Assembly (NCBI RefSeq): GCF_014204935.1
Contig: NZ_JACHMJ010000001.1
Location: forward strand, 1,116,001-1,180,000
Direction: 5' to 3'
Source of the DNA: Conyzicola lurida
Lineage (GTDB): Bacteria > Actinomycetota > Actinomycetes > Actinomycetales > Microbacteriaceae
Length of the DNA stretch: 64,000 bases
The translations under genes were made by a program, and so were the position numbers. Shown in pieces: positions 16,390 through 25,117 of this stretch (its first letter is position 1; every line of letters starts with the position of its first letter). The notes under the pieces are model-generated. The model saw only the letters and a program-made list of their open reading frames with translations, ran no database searches and had not been told where the DNA came from.

Positions 16390-17319
16390 ATGACTGAGGG
16401 CGACGTGTCCGCGCGCGAGCAGGAGACCATCTCCGCCCGCCGCGCCGTCGGAGCGCCCCGCGGGTCCCTCGCCGACAACGTGCCGGGCCAATGGGCGATC
16501 GTCGAACTGTTCCGCGCGCAAGACGTGGCGGCCGAGAGATCGCGTTTCGCCCGGCTCTTCGGCATGAGCCCGCTGACCACCGAGTCGAAGCCCTGGTACG
16601 ACGCCGCCGTGAGCGAGATCGCCGTCGGTACGGAGCTCGGGCGGCTGAGCGAAGACTGGGTCGTGCTGCACGCCCTGCCGCTCGGTACGGGCGCCACCAT
16701 CGACCACCTCGTCGCGGGTCCGGGCGGCGTCTTCATCATCAACACCCGCCACCACCCGGGGCAGACGGTGTGGGCCTCCCAGCGCGCCTTCCTGGTCGCG
16801 GGGATCCGGCACCCGTACATCCGCAACATGGAGTACGAGATGGGGCGGTCCGAGCGGCTGCTCAGCGCGGCCGTGGCGAAGCGCGGGCATCCCGTGCCCG
16901 TCGAGGTCGCGGGCATCCTCGCCGTCGTCGCGGCGAAGAACATCACGGTGCGCGAGAAGCACCGCGACGTCACCGTGCTGCCCACGACCGCCGTCGTCAG
17001 CTGGCTGACGAACCGCGAGACCGTCCTGTCGCCCGCCGACGTGGTCGAGATCGGGCGCGCTGCGCAGCTCTGGAGCACCTGGAACCCCGGGGGCCAGGTG
17101 GGCGCCGACGTGACGGGCGGCATCGCGCTGCCGCAGACCGTCGCCGGCGACCGGGAGGCCCTGGGCGAACGGTTCCTCGCCCTGCGCGCCGAGGTGCGGT
17201 CGGCCTGGCGGCTGCAGGTGCTCTGGGCGACCGTCACCACCCTGATCGGGGCGGGCGGCTTCGTGCTGATCACCTACTCGATCCTGGTGAACGCTCTGGC
17301 GTCGCTCGCCACCCGTTAG
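16390..17319 (+). CDS. NERD-domain membrane protein, probably catalytically altered
   Basis: A 309-residue protein with a NERD (nuclease-related) domain at about residues 75-190: VGTELGRLSEDWVVLHALPL, IDHLVAGPGGVFIINTRHH, then WASQRAFLVAG. In NERD proteins the last motif is normally NTKxxxG; here the lysine is arginine, so nuclease activity is doubtful. A C-terminal hydrophobic segment (TTLIGAGGFVLITYSILVNAL) anchors it in the membrane. ATG 16390 is chosen for AGGA 5 nt upstream; ATG 16378 is an alternative. A paralogue with the canonical lysine lies at 27935-28837. Confidence 0.85.
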   Translation: MTEGDVSAREQETISARRAVGAPRGSLADNVPGQWAIVELFRAQDVAAERSRFARLFGMSPLTTESKPWYDAAVSEIAVGTELGRLSEDWVVLHALPLGTGATIDHLVAGPGGVFIINTRHHPGQTVWASQRAFLVAGIRHPYIRNMEYEMGRSERLLSAAVAKRGHPVPVEVAGILAVVAAKNITVREKHRDVTVLPTTAVVSWLTNRETVLSPADVVEIGRAAQLWSTWNPGGQVGADVTGGIALPQTVAGDREALGERFLALRAEVRSAWRLQVLWATVTTLIGAGGFVLITYSILVNALASLATR

Positions 17320-17369
17320 CCCGCCGCTGCCCTGACCCGACGCTCACCGCCGGGCGATAGGCTCGGCAG

Positions 17370-18287
17370 ATGTCCCGCGCGGTGAAGTACAACGAATTCG
17401 GTCCGGCCTCCGTCCTGCGGGTGGAGAACCTCGACGCCCCGAAGCCCAAGGCCGGCAAGGTGCGCATCGCGGTCAAAGCCGCGGGGATCAATCCCTCCGA
17501 CTCGAAGACGCGCGAGGGCGTGATGCACGGCCCGAGCTTCACCTTCCCGGCCGGAACGGGCCGTGAGCTCGCCGGGATCGTCGAGTCCGTCGGCGAGGGT
17601 GTCGGCGAGCTGTCCGTCGGCGACGAGGTCTTCGGGCTCGTCGCGAGCGGTGCCGTCGCCGACCTCGCCGTGACCAATCCCGCGAACCTCGCCCGCAAAC
17701 CGGCCGGCCTCGACTGGGCGACCGCGGGCGCCCTCTCGCTCGCCGGGCAGACCGCCTTCAACGCGGTGCGGTCGCAGAGCATCACCGCGTCCGATGTCGT
17801 GCTCGTGAGCGCGGCGACCGGCGGGGTCGGCGTCATCGCCGCCCAGCTCGCCCGCCTCGCCGGTGCGACCGTCATCGGCACGGCCAGCGAGGCGAACCAT
17901 GAATTCCTCGAGAGCCTCGGCGTGATCCCCGTCTCCTACGCGGATGCCGCGGGCACGACCCTCGCGGACCGGGTCAGGTCCGTCGCCCCGGGGCCGGTCA
18001 CCGTCGTACTCGACCAGCACGGTCGTGACACCATCCAGGCCGGGTTCGACCTCGGGGTAGCGCCCGGACGCATCAACACGATCGCCGCCGACGCCGCGGA
18101 CTACGGCGTCGAGGGGGTCGGCCGGGGCCCCATCGACACCGCGACGCTCGCCACCCTCGCCGGTCTCGTCGTGGACGGCTCGCTCGTCGTGCCGATCGCG
18201 GCGACGTTCCCGATCGAGGAGACCCGGGCCGCGTTCGAGCTGCTCGACGGCGGGCACGTGCGCGGAAAGGTCGTCATCGTCTTCTAG
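17370..18287 (+). CDS. NADP-dependent zinc-free MDR oxidoreductase (quinone oxidoreductase-like)
   Basis: A 305-residue medium-chain reductase. The GroES-like domain has VRIAVKAAGINPSD and VGELSVGDEVFGL. The Rossmann fold follows with ALSLAGQTAFNAV and LVSAATGGVGVIAAQLARLAG, the Gly-rich NADPH loop. Zinc-binding cysteines are absent, so it belongs with quinone oxidoreductases and enoyl reductases rather than alcohol dehydrogenases. TAGGCT lies 6 nt before ATG 17370, with no Shine-Dalgarno sequence, so the transcript is probably leaderless. Its stop overlaps the stop of the convergent SDR gene. The substrate is unknown. Confidence 0.92.
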   Translation: MSRAVKYNEFGPASVLRVENLDAPKPKAGKVRIAVKAAGINPSDSKTREGVMHGPSFTFPAGTGRELAGIVESVGEGVGELSVGDEVFGLVASGAVADLAVTNPANLARKPAGLDWATAGALSLAGQTAFNAVRSQSITASDVVLVSAATGGVGVIAAQLARLAGATVIGTASEANHEFLESLGVIPVSYADAAGTTLADRVRSVAPGPVTVVLDQHGRDTIQAGFDLGVAPGRINTIAADAADYGVEGVGRGPIDTATLATLAGLVVDGSLVVPIAATFPIEETRAAFELLDGGHVRGKVVIVF

Positions 18288-19054
18288 CGCGGCTTCAGCT
18301 CGCCCAGCGCGGCCAGCCGGTCGGGCAGCAGCGAGACGGCCGCGACCAGCAGCTTGTAGCGCAGCGTCGGGATCGAGACCGCGCGGCCGCGGGCGACGTC
18401 GCGCAGCGCCAGCCGCACCAGCGTGGGGGCGTCGAGCCACATAAACCGGGGCACGGCGGTCGTCTGCACCGCCATCCGGTCGTGGAATTCGGTGCGGACG
18501 AACCCGGGAGCGACCGCCGTCACCGTGATGCCGACGGGCCGGTAGTGCAGGTTCGCCCACCGGCTGAAACTCAGAACCCAGGCCTTCGCCGCGCCGTAGC
18601 TGCCCCGCGGCGTGAAGCCCGCGACGCTCGCGATGTTGACGATCGTGCCGCTGCGTCGCGGCAGCATCTGTCCGAGGGCCGCGTGGCTGAGCCGCATCGG
18701 CACCGTCACGAGCAGGTCGAGCAGCCCCAGTTCGTCGTCGAGGGCCGTCTGTTCGAAGTCGCCGCGCAGGCCGAATCCGGCGTTGTTGACGAGGACGTCG
18801 ACGGGGTGCTCACGATCGGCGACGCGCTGCTGCACGACGGCGATGCCGTCGGAGCTGGTGAGGTCGGCGGCGATCACGTCGACAATCACGCCGTGGGCGC
18901 TGCGGAGTGCGGCCGCCGTCGCCTCGAGCCGGGCGGCGTCGCGGGCGACGAGCACCAGGTCGTTGCCGGCCACGGCCAGTGCCCGGGCGAACTCGGCGCC
19001 GATACCGGCCGTGGCCCCCGTGACGAGGGCGAGGGGTCGTCGGGTTCCGGTCAT
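18284..19054 (-). CDS. SDR family NAD(P)-dependent oxidoreductase
   Basis: A 256-residue classical short-chain dehydrogenase. It shows the cofactor motif TGATAGIG (about residues 12-19), the structural motif NNAG (about 90), the catalytic serine in NIASVAGF and YGAAK with the Tyr/Lys pair. A hydrophobic, basic C terminus (LRYKLLVAAVSLLPDRLA) is typical of DltE/YqjQ-type SDRs, which often act on lipid-like substrates. TAGCGT lies 6 nt before the ATG, another leaderless arrangement. It is divergent from the Gfo/Idh/MocA gene. Confidence 0.92.
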   Translation of the reverse strand: MTGTRRPLALVTGATAGIGAEFARALAVAGNDLVLVARDAARLEATAAALRSAHGVIVDVIAADLTSSDGIAVVQQRVADREHPVDVLVNNAGFGLRGDFEQTALDDELGLLDLLVTVPMRLSHAALGQMLPRRSGTIVNIASVAGFTPRGSYGAAKAWVLSFSRWANLHYRPVGITVTAVAPGFVRTEFHDRMAVQTTAVPRFMWLDAPTLVRLALRDVARGRAVSIPTLRYKLLVAAVSLLPDRLAALGELKPR

Positions 19055-19103
19055 GCGCTAACGCTAGCCGCTGATCGCGCTAGCCTGTTCCCGAGGGGGA
19101 GCA

Positions 19104-20210
19104 ATGACGACGACCCAGGGTCACCAATCACAGGCGCGCATCGGACTGGTCGGCGCGGGCTGGCGCGCGGAATACTTTCTGCGCATCGCCCGCGAGCTGC
19201 CGGATAGGTTCGAGATCGCGCGCGTCCTCGTCCGCACGGCGGAGTCCGCGGCATCCGTCGCCCGGGCCTGGGACGTGCCGTCGACCACCCACCTCGCCGA
19301 CTTCCTCGCCGACCGCTACGACTACGTCGTGGTCTCGACCCCGCCCGACGTCGCCCGCGAGTTGATCGAGGCGCTCGTCTCCGCGGGAGTGCCGGTGTTG
19401 ACCGAGACCCCGCCGGCGGTGGATGTCGCGGCTCTCCGCTCGCTCTGGACCGCCGTGGGCGGCGCGCCGGTGCAGGTCGCCGAGCAGTACCACCTGCAGC
19501 CGCACCACGTTGCGCGCCTGGCCGTAGCGCGCTCGGGTCTCGTCGGCGAGGTGTCGAGCGTGCGGGTGTCGACCGCCCACGGGTACCACGGCATGAGCCT
19601 CGCCCGTCGAGCCCTCGGTATCGGGTTCGAGCCGGTGAGCGTCTCGGCGAACACCGTGCCCGATCCGACCCTCGCCTTCCGCGGCAGGAACGGCTTCTTC
19701 GACACCCTCGAGGAGGTGCCGAACGAGCGCACGATCGCCCTGCTGCGGTTCGACGGGGAGGGACCCCGCACCGCGGTCTTCGACTTCTCCGAGCAGCAGT
19801 ACTGGTCGCCGGCCCGCTCGCGGCACCTCGGGATCCGCGGCACCCGCGGCGAGATCGACGACGACGACGTGCACTACCTCGCCGGTCCGGCCAACGCGGT
19901 GACCGCGCGGCTCACCCGCGAGGCGACCGGCATCGACGGAGACCTCGGCGGCAGCCATCTGGTGCGGATCTCGCTGCACGGCGACATCCAGTACGGCAAT
20001 CGTTTCGCTCCGGCTCGGTTGAACGACGACGAACTCGCGGTCGCGGAGACGATGCACCTGATGGCGCGGTTCGTCGTGACGGGGGAGCCGTTCTACGGTC
20101 TCGCGGAGGCGAGCCACGACCACTACCTGGGGCAGCTCGTGCAGGCGGCGGCGACCAGCGGCACCGTGCTGCACTCGTCGCCGATGCCGTGGCAGGAGGC
20201 CGGGCTCTGA
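19104..20210 (+). CDS. Gfo/Idh/MocA family oxidoreductase
   Basis: A 368-residue NAD(P)-dependent dehydrogenase-like protein. The N-terminal Rossmann domain shows IGLVGAGWRAEYFLRIA, VVVSTPPDVARELIEALVSA and the family motif ETPPAVD in place of the more usual EKP. The C-terminal half resembles the GFO/IDH/MocA alpha/beta dimerisation domain. The EKP lysine is replaced by threonine (ETPP), so either catalysis uses another residue or this is a divergent member. The ribosome-binding site GAGGGGGAGCA precedes ATG 19104. Sugar or inositol metabolism is possible, but there are no pathway neighbours. Confidence 0.88.
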   Translation: MTTTQGHQSQARIGLVGAGWRAEYFLRIARELPDRFEIARVLVRTAESAASVARAWDVPSTTHLADFLADRYDYVVVSTPPDVARELIEALVSAGVPVLTETPPAVDVAALRSLWTAVGGAPVQVAEQYHLQPHHVARLAVARSGLVGEVSSVRVSTAHGYHGMSLARRALGIGFEPVSVSANTVPDPTLAFRGRNGFFDTLEEVPNERTIALLRFDGEGPRTAVFDFSEQQYWSPARSRHLGIRGTRGEIDDDDVHYLAGPANAVTARLTREATGIDGDLGGSHLVRISLHGDIQYGNRFAPARLNDDELAVAETMHLMARFVVTGEPFYGLAEASHDHYLGQLVQAAATSGTVLHSSPMPWQEAGL

Positions 20211-20213
20211 GCG

Positions 20214-20768
20214 TTACGTCGTCGCGACGGTGTTCTTGCGCGGCAGGGTGAGCAGCGTCGAGATGCTGACGATGATCAGCAGTACGGCGCCGAAGGCGAG
20301 GAAGGCCGTGACCGCGAGAGTCGGGAGCGTGAAGACCACGATGCCCGCGACTATCGAGACGACGCCGCTGAGGATGGCCAGCCAGCGGGGCGACACCACG
20401 CCCTGGATGCCGGCCATCAGGTCGATGATGCCCTCGGCGATCCAGCCGAAGCCGATCACGAAGGCGAGGACCACGAGCGAGCGCTCGGGACTGGCCAGGC
20501 AGTAGACGCCGGCGGCCAGCACGAGCGCTCCGAGGATGCCGGTGAGCCAGCGAAGGCCGGTGCCCGCGTCGTGGGAGAGGAACGCCGCGGTGATGCGGAA
20601 GATCCCGGACGCGATCAAATAGATGCCGAAGATGATGGCGACCGTGATCAGCGTGGCGCCCGGCCAGATCAGGGCCACGACGCCGAGAACGATGCCGACG
20701 ACCGCCAAGGCGACGATCTCGCCGCGGTGGACGGTGATGAATCCGGTCGGTCCGATACTGGTGGTCAT
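20214..20768 (-). CDS. HdeD family (DUF308) membrane protein
   Basis: A 184-residue protein of the HdeD/DUF308 family. Six short hydrophobic helices are arranged as three tandem pairs (for example VALAVVGIVLGVVALIWPG and LTGILGALVLAAGVYCLASP), the usual family pattern. E. coli HdeD is linked to acid resistance at high cell density; the role in actinobacteria is not known. ATG 20768 is preferred because GAGGGAGCAAGC precedes it; an upstream in-frame start would add 18 unlikely residues. The gene is convergent with the oxidoreductase gene. Confidence 0.9.
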   Translation of the reverse strand: MTTSIGPTGFITVHRGEIVALAVVGIVLGVVALIWPGATLITVAIIFGIYLIASGIFRITAAFLSHDAGTGLRWLTGILGALVLAAGVYCLASPERSLVVLAFVIGFGWIAEGIIDLMAGIQGVVSPRWLAILSGVVSIVAGIVVFTLPTLAVTAFLAFGAVLLIIVSISTLLTLPRKNTVATT

Positions 20769-20849
20769 GCTTGCTCCCTCGTTCGTGACGTGGTCCGTGA
20801 CATGTCCCGACCATGGTGGCACTCGCGGAGCGTCGGGGGAAGCGGGCGG

Positions 20850-22145
20850 TCAGTTCTTGCGCAGGCTCTCGACCAGCGACGTGATGCGCGGTGTCGGCTC
20901 GAGGCCGAGCACGCTGGCGAGCAGCGCGCGGTAGCGGTCGTAGACGCGCAGCGCCTCTGACTGGTTGCCCTCGGCGAGGTGCACGCGGATGAGGCTCGCG
21001 TGCGCGCTCTCCCGCAGCGGTTCGACCTTCATCGCGGCCCGCGCCGCGCCGGCGGCCTCGGCCAGTCTGCCGGCGTCGGTGAGGTACACGGTCTGCGCCT
21101 CGAGAGCGCTCATGCGCAGCTGGCGCCAGTCCTCCGCTTCGGCGAGCACCCAGTCGTCGTACCAGTCGGGGAGAAGTTCGAGCGAAAGCAGGGAGACGGC
21201 GGCGGGGGAGACGTCGGCGTCGCGCAGTGGCTCGTCGGAGCGGAGTAACCTGTGCGCCAGGGCCTGGCCTTCGCGCAGGTCGACCACGACGGCCTCGGCC
21301 AGGCTGAGGCCGGGGGCGGCGGAGAGGATCGCGTCGCGGGTGGCGGCGTCCAGCCGGGAGAGGGCGGAGCGCAGGCTGATTCCGGCCCGTTCGTCGGAGA
21401 CCTCCGGCCACATGGCGCCGGCCATCGCGATGCGGGCCACCGCGCGGTCGTGCAGGGCGAGGAAGGCCAGGAGTCGCTGCGACCCGACGGCGAGCGACGC
21501 GACGCTCGCGCCGCCCACACGCAGGTCGAAGCTTCCGAGAAGGGAGATCTCGATGAGCACACGGTCGGGGCCACTGATCGCCTTGATCGCGTCGGCCCGC
21601 ATGGCCTCCGGATCGCGCCCGGTCGCCGTGGCGCGCATCGACCCGATGTCGACGGGCGGTGCGACGGTGTCGGGCACCAATACGGCGATGGCAAGGTCGG
21701 CGCCCGACAGGTCGGTCTCCGGATCGGCGGCGATCGGATCGGTGATCGCCAGTTCCGTCACCGGCGACGCCGCCCACCCGTCGGCCCACGTGCTCAGCGC
21801 GATGATCACGGGTTCGAGGTTGCGTCCGTTGCGGGTGAGCAGGTACTCGAGCTCGTCGTCGGGCTGGACGCCGTCGCGGGGACGGCTGTTCCAGACGACG
21901 GGCCGGCTGGTCATCAGCCCGGCCCCGACGAAGTTGTGGAGACGAGCGGCGAGGATGTCGCTCTCGACACCCACTCGCCGCTCGAAGTCGGAGAACCGTG
22001 TCACGTCGTGGAAGACCGCTTCGCGCATGATCAGCAGGCTCCACCGTTCGCCCACGGCCTCGAGAGCCCGTGACGGTGTGAAATTCGCGCTCGAGCCGGA
22101 ACTCTGACGTTCTGGCTCCTCAGCCGCGGCGCGGACAAGGTTCAT
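20850..22145 (-). CDS. HxlR-type HTH fused to SARP/BTAD transcriptional activator
   Basis: A 431-residue fusion regulator. Residues about 22-125 form an HxlR winged helix: ALEAVGERWSLLIMREAVF, TRFSDFERRVGV, ARLHNFVGAGLMTSRPV, LEYLLTRNGRNLEPVIIAL. A middle linker follows. From about residue 195, ISLLGSFDLRVGGASVASLA starts a SARP-type DNA-binding domain, and the last 150 residues match a BTAD helical repeat domain (WYDDWVLAEAEDW, HASLIRVHLAEGNQSEALRVYDRYR). ATG 22145 follows GGAG by 8 nt. An alternative ATG 22214 overlaps the stop of the upstream surface-protein gene (TGATG) and would add 23 residues. It is a likely regulator of that neighbour. Confidence 0.82.
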   Translation of the reverse strand: MNLVRAAAEEPERQSSGSSANFTPSRALEAVGERWSLLIMREAVFHDVTRFSDFERRVGVESDILAARLHNFVGAGLMTSRPVVWNSRPRDGVQPDDELEYLLTRNGRNLEPVIIALSTWADGWAASPVTELAITDPIAADPETDLSGADLAIAVLVPDTVAPPVDIGSMRATATGRDPEAMRADAIKAISGPDRVLIEISLLGSFDLRVGGASVASLAVGSQRLLAFLALHDRAVARIAMAGAMWPEVSDERAGISLRSALSRLDAATRDAILSAAPGLSLAEAVVVDLREGQALAHRLLRSDEPLRDADVSPAAVSLLSLELLPDWYDDWVLAEAEDWRQLRMSALEAQTVYLTDAGRLAEAAGAARAAMKVEPLRESAHASLIRVHLAEGNQSEALRVYDRYRALLASVLGLEPTPRITSLVESLRKN

Positions 22146-22213
22146 TAAGGTGACTCCGCTCCCTGCGTATCGCAAGGCTACCTTTATTAGCGAATCCTTG
22201 TCACTCACCAGCA

Positions 22214-23521
22214 TCAGTTGCGGCGGCCATAGACTCCGCGTCGCAGAAGTGCTACGAGTGCCATGGCACCGCCGATGGCGATGGTGAGCAGCCCGATCAC
22301 GGTGGGGAATACCACGTCGATGCCCGTGCTGGCGAGGGTGTCCCGCTCGGCTTCGACCGCGGGGGTCACCGGCGTGACCGGCGTCACGACGTTGGGAGCG
22401 ACCTGGACGGGAGTGCCGGGGGTCACGACGGGCGTCGTCGGTGTCGCGGGCGTGGTCGGGGTTCCGGGGGTGACCGGTGTCGTCGGGGTGCCGGGGGTGA
22501 CCGGTGTGACAGGTGCAGTCGGGGTGCCGGGAACGACCGGTGTGCCCGGGGTTCCGGGAGTGACCGGTGTGACCGGTGTGCCCGGGGTTCCGGGGGTGAC
22601 GGGCGTGGTCGGTGTTCCGGGGGTGACCGGGGTCGTCGGCGTGCCGGGGGTGCCGGGTGTGGTCGGCGGGGTGACGACCGGGGGAGTCGTGGGAGTGGGG
22701 GTCGGCGCGGGCACGGTCGGAGTCGGCGTCGGAGTCGGCGTCACTATCTGCGACGGCAGCAGGCGGTTGGTCAGGTTCGTCGAGCAGGTGACGGTGTCGC
22801 CTCCGCCGTACGCGCTGCCGTTGCACTGGTTGACCAGGATCGGGATCACCGAGGTCTGCGTGGACGAGCCCACCCGGCAGGTGACGCGGTAGTCGCCGCC
22901 GCCGCCGTTGCCCGAGCCGTTGCACTGGGTGATCGTGGCGTTGGTCGCCGACTGGTACAGGTCGCAGTTGAGCGCAGGAGCGACACCGCCGACACCGATG
23001 CCGCCGCCGGTACCGGAACCGACGCACTGGTTGACGGTCGCCGGGGCGGCCGACGACGTCGCGCCCACCACCGTGTTCTGGATGTTGACGTTGCAGCGGA
23101 TCGTGCTGCCGCCCGCGATCGCGTTGCCGTTGCACTGGGTGACCGAGGTGGTCAGGGTGTTGCTCGTGGTGGTGACGGGCGGGGAGCAGAGCGTCGCCGC
23201 GGGTGCGCCGATACAGCGGCTGACGGTCACCACCGACAGCTCGGTGTCGGAGTCGAGGTTGAGGGTGTTGACGATGGATACCCGGCACTCGATCTCGGTT
23301 GCCGAGGCGTTGTTGCTGTAGACCGGGTCGTTCGCGTTGCACTGCGAGATGGGGGCCGCGGCGTAGGCCGGGGTCGCGGTGGCGAGGGGGCTCAGTGCGA
23401 GCGCGGATGCGAAGACCGCGGCGCCCAGGAGCATGAGCGCGGTGCGGGCACGCGTCGTGGTCGGAAGGTGCATCCGCGAACGGATGCCTCGGCCAGGCTG
23501 CCCGGTAGTCGTAATCGTCAT
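22214..23521 (-). CDS. LASTG-anchored surface protein with repeated Cys-pair units and Pro/Thr stalk
   Basis: A 435-residue cell-wall protein. A signal peptide ends near TPAYA. Six units then each begin with a Q/R-C motif and contain a second cysteine; the clearest are [12 protein letters not shown]...[15 protein letters not shown]...TC and [13 protein letters not shown]...TC. A stalk of about 125 residues made of [10 protein letters not shown] and GTPTTP repeats follows. The C terminus has LASTG, a hydrophobic helix and RRGVYGRRN, a class-E sortase-type signal. ATG 23521 has GAGGGGATCAGC upstream; an earlier in-frame start exists. The Cys-pair module is not a family I can name. It lies just upstream of the HxlR-SARP regulator. 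Confidence 0.85.
   Translation of the reverse strand: MTITTTGQPGRGIRSRMHLPTTTRARTALMLLGAAVFASALALSPLATATPAYAAAPISQCNANDPVYSNNASATEIECRVSIVNTLNLDSDTELSVVTVSRCIGAPAATLCSPPVTTTSNTLTTSVTQCNGNAIAGGSTIRCNVNIQNTVVGATSSAAPATVNQCVGSGTGGGIGVGGVAPALNCDLYQSATNATITQCNGSGNGGGGDYRVTCRVGSSTQTSVIPILVNQCNGSAYGGGDTVTCSTNLTNRLLPSQIVTPTPTPTPTVPAPTPTPTTPPVVTPPTTPGTPGTPTTPVTPGTPTTPVTPGTPGTPVTPVTPGTPGTPVVPGTPTAPVTPVTPGTPTTPVTPGTPTTPATPTTPVVTPGTPVQVAPNVVTPVTPVTPAVEAERDTLASTGIDVVFPTVIGLLTIAIGGAMALVALLRRGVYGRRN
22355..22745 (-). repeat. Pro/Thr-coding degenerate tandem repeat (stalk of surface protein)
   Basis: Short repeats based on GGTGTGACC/GGGGTTCCGGGGGTGACC-like units encode the [12 protein letters not shown] stalk on the minus strand. 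Units are 9-18 bp long, imperfect and in frame, so the array should be able to expand or contract without breaking the reading frame. That is common in stalk regions of anchored surface proteins. Confidence 0.8.
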
Positions 23522-23659
23522 GCTGATCCCCTCGGTTGTAGCTGCAGCTTGACCCGGGGGTCGTGACCGGCGCGTCACCGGGGCGTTACAGGGGCGAATG
23601 CAATTCGGAAAGTGCTGGTCGAGAGGCGAAAAAGATGCGAAAAACTTTTCTGTCAGGTG

Positions 23660-24847
23660 TCAGCCGCTGATGCAGGTGCCGGACGCGACGGTATCCGTCA
23701 GCGTCGGAGCCTGCGCGGCGACGGGTTCGAGTTCCGTCATCGTGAGCGCGTAGCCCACATTCTCGAGCTCGGCGCTCTTCGCGAAGACGACGCCGGCCAC
23801 CGATCCGCTCTCGGTGAGGAGGGGGCCGCCGGAGTTGCCCTCGCGCACGTCGGCGGCGAGCGTGTAGATCTCGCGGCTGCCGTTCGCCCCGCCATAGATG
23901 TCGTCCACGCCGCTCGTGGTGATCGAGAGGACGCGGGCGGGCTCGGTAGTGAACGGTCCGCCGTACGGGTAGCCGTCGACCACGCCGGTCGTCTCGGGGG
24001 CGAGCAGCCCGGAGAGAGGCAGCGGCGCGGTCTCCATACCGGCGACCGCGATCACCGCGAGGTCCTTGACCGGGTCGAAGTAGACCACCTGTCCGGCGAG
24101 AGCACCGCCGCCGGGTAGCTCGACGATCGGCTCGGTGACGCCGGCCACGACGTGCGCGTTCGTGACGACGCGGTCGGTCGCGACGACGAAGCCGCTGCCC
24201 GTCTGGTTCTGCCCGCACTCGTAGGCGTTGCCGGTGATGCGGACCACGGACGCGGCCGCGGCGGTCAGCGCGGGGGTGCCCGTCTCGACGAGGGGGAGTT
24301 CGGGCGAGGTGGTGATGCCCCCGAGCGCTTCGGTAATGAGCGGCAGTCCTCCGTCGACGACCGCCGAGCGCAGCTGGGCGAGCAGCGCCTCGACCGGGTC
24401 GGGGGTGACGTCGTCGATCGTGCGCAGCACGGTGGACGAACCGATCGCCTGGGACACGACAGGGATGCCGAGAGCGGTCGCGCTGAGCGCGAGGAGAGAG
24501 GCGATGAGGGCGGATGCCGCGAGGTTGACCGCCGCGCCGAGGATCCGGTCCACGACCCGCAGGGGCGATTTCTTCAGCGTGGAGCGCGCCGCGCTGCCGA
24601 TGCGCGTCCCGACCGAGTGGCCGAGCAGCACCAGGGTGATGGCGACGAAGACGGTGGCGACGATGCGCCACATCGGCTCGGGCACGAGAGAGCCGACGAG
24701 CGGGACGGCGAAGTAGGCGGCGACCGCGCCGGCGAGGATGCCCGCGATCGACGCGACGCTGTGCAGGATGCCGCGGCGGTAGCCGGCGACGACGTACGCC
24801 GCGATCAGGATCACGAGGAGCAGGTCGAGGAGCCAGGACTCGGTCAC
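23660..24847 (-). CDS. marP: MarP-type membrane serine protease (CvpA + trypsin-like domain)
   Basis: A 395-residue protein with a CvpA-like N terminus of four membrane helices (residues about 5-110) and an extracytoplasmic chymotrypsin-type domain. The catalytic triad is visible as TNAHVV (His about 231), KDLAVI (Asp about 262) and GNSGGPLL (Ser about 337). Cysteines in YECGQN and the C-terminal GTCISG could form a disulfide, as in mycobacterial MarP (Rv3671c), which protects against acid and oxidative stress. GTG 24847 is chosen with GAGGAGACGA upstream. It is divergent from the HtrA gene across a 270-bp spacer. Confidence 0.93.
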   Translation of the reverse strand: MTESWLLDLLLVILIAAYVVAGYRRGILHSVASIAGILAGAVAAYFAVPLVGSLVPEPMWRIVATVFVAITLVLLGHSVGTRIGSAARSTLKKSPLRVVDRILGAAVNLAASALIASLLALSATALGIPVVSQAIGSSTVLRTIDDVTPDPVEALLAQLRSAVVDGGLPLITEALGGITTSPELPLVETGTPALTAAAASVVRITGNAYECGQNQTGSGFVVATDRVVTNAHVVAGVTEPIVELPGGGALAGQVVYFDPVKDLAVIAVAGMETAPLPLSGLLAPETTGVVDGYPYGGPFTTEPARVLSITTSGVDDIYGGANGSREIYTLAADVREGNSGGPLLTESGSVAGVVFAKSAELENVGYALTMTELEPVAAQAPTLTDTVASGTCISG

Positions 24848-24866
24848 TCGTCTCCTCGGTATCTCG

Positions 24867-24910
24867 GCGCTGCCGTTCTGCGCTGCCGTTCTGCGCTGCG
24901 GTTATGCGCT
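24867..24910. repeat. 13-bp tandem repeat in marP-htrA intergenic region
   Basis: Two perfect copies of GCGCTGCCGTTCT (24867-24879, 24880-24892) are followed by a third with three changes (24893-24905) and the start of a fourth. The array sits in the 270-bp spacer between the divergent marP and htrA genes, about 20 bp upstream of the marP start and immediately before its ribosome-binding region. Copy-number change here could alter the distance between promoter elements. Apart from a possible TAGGAA box near 25036, I see little else in the spacer. Confidence 0.75.
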
Positions 24911-25117
24911 GTCGGCCGCGCACCCGGAGGCCACATTACGGTGCGTGGCCGACAATCCGCCGGTGCGTCGGGTGTTCGGGCACTGGCAATTCACGGGCGC
25001 CGCCCGGTGCGGTCTCGGCCCCCGCATCGGGTTCGCATAGGAACCGACGGTGTCATTGACCCACGTTGCGGTCCGCCGGCAGCGGCACCGCATCCCATCA
25101 CGATCGCAGGAGACACC

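Noticed and set aside
22355-22745. CRISPR-like short repeats
   Set aside because: The units are contiguous, degenerate and in frame with a P/T stalk in a surface protein; there are no spacers.
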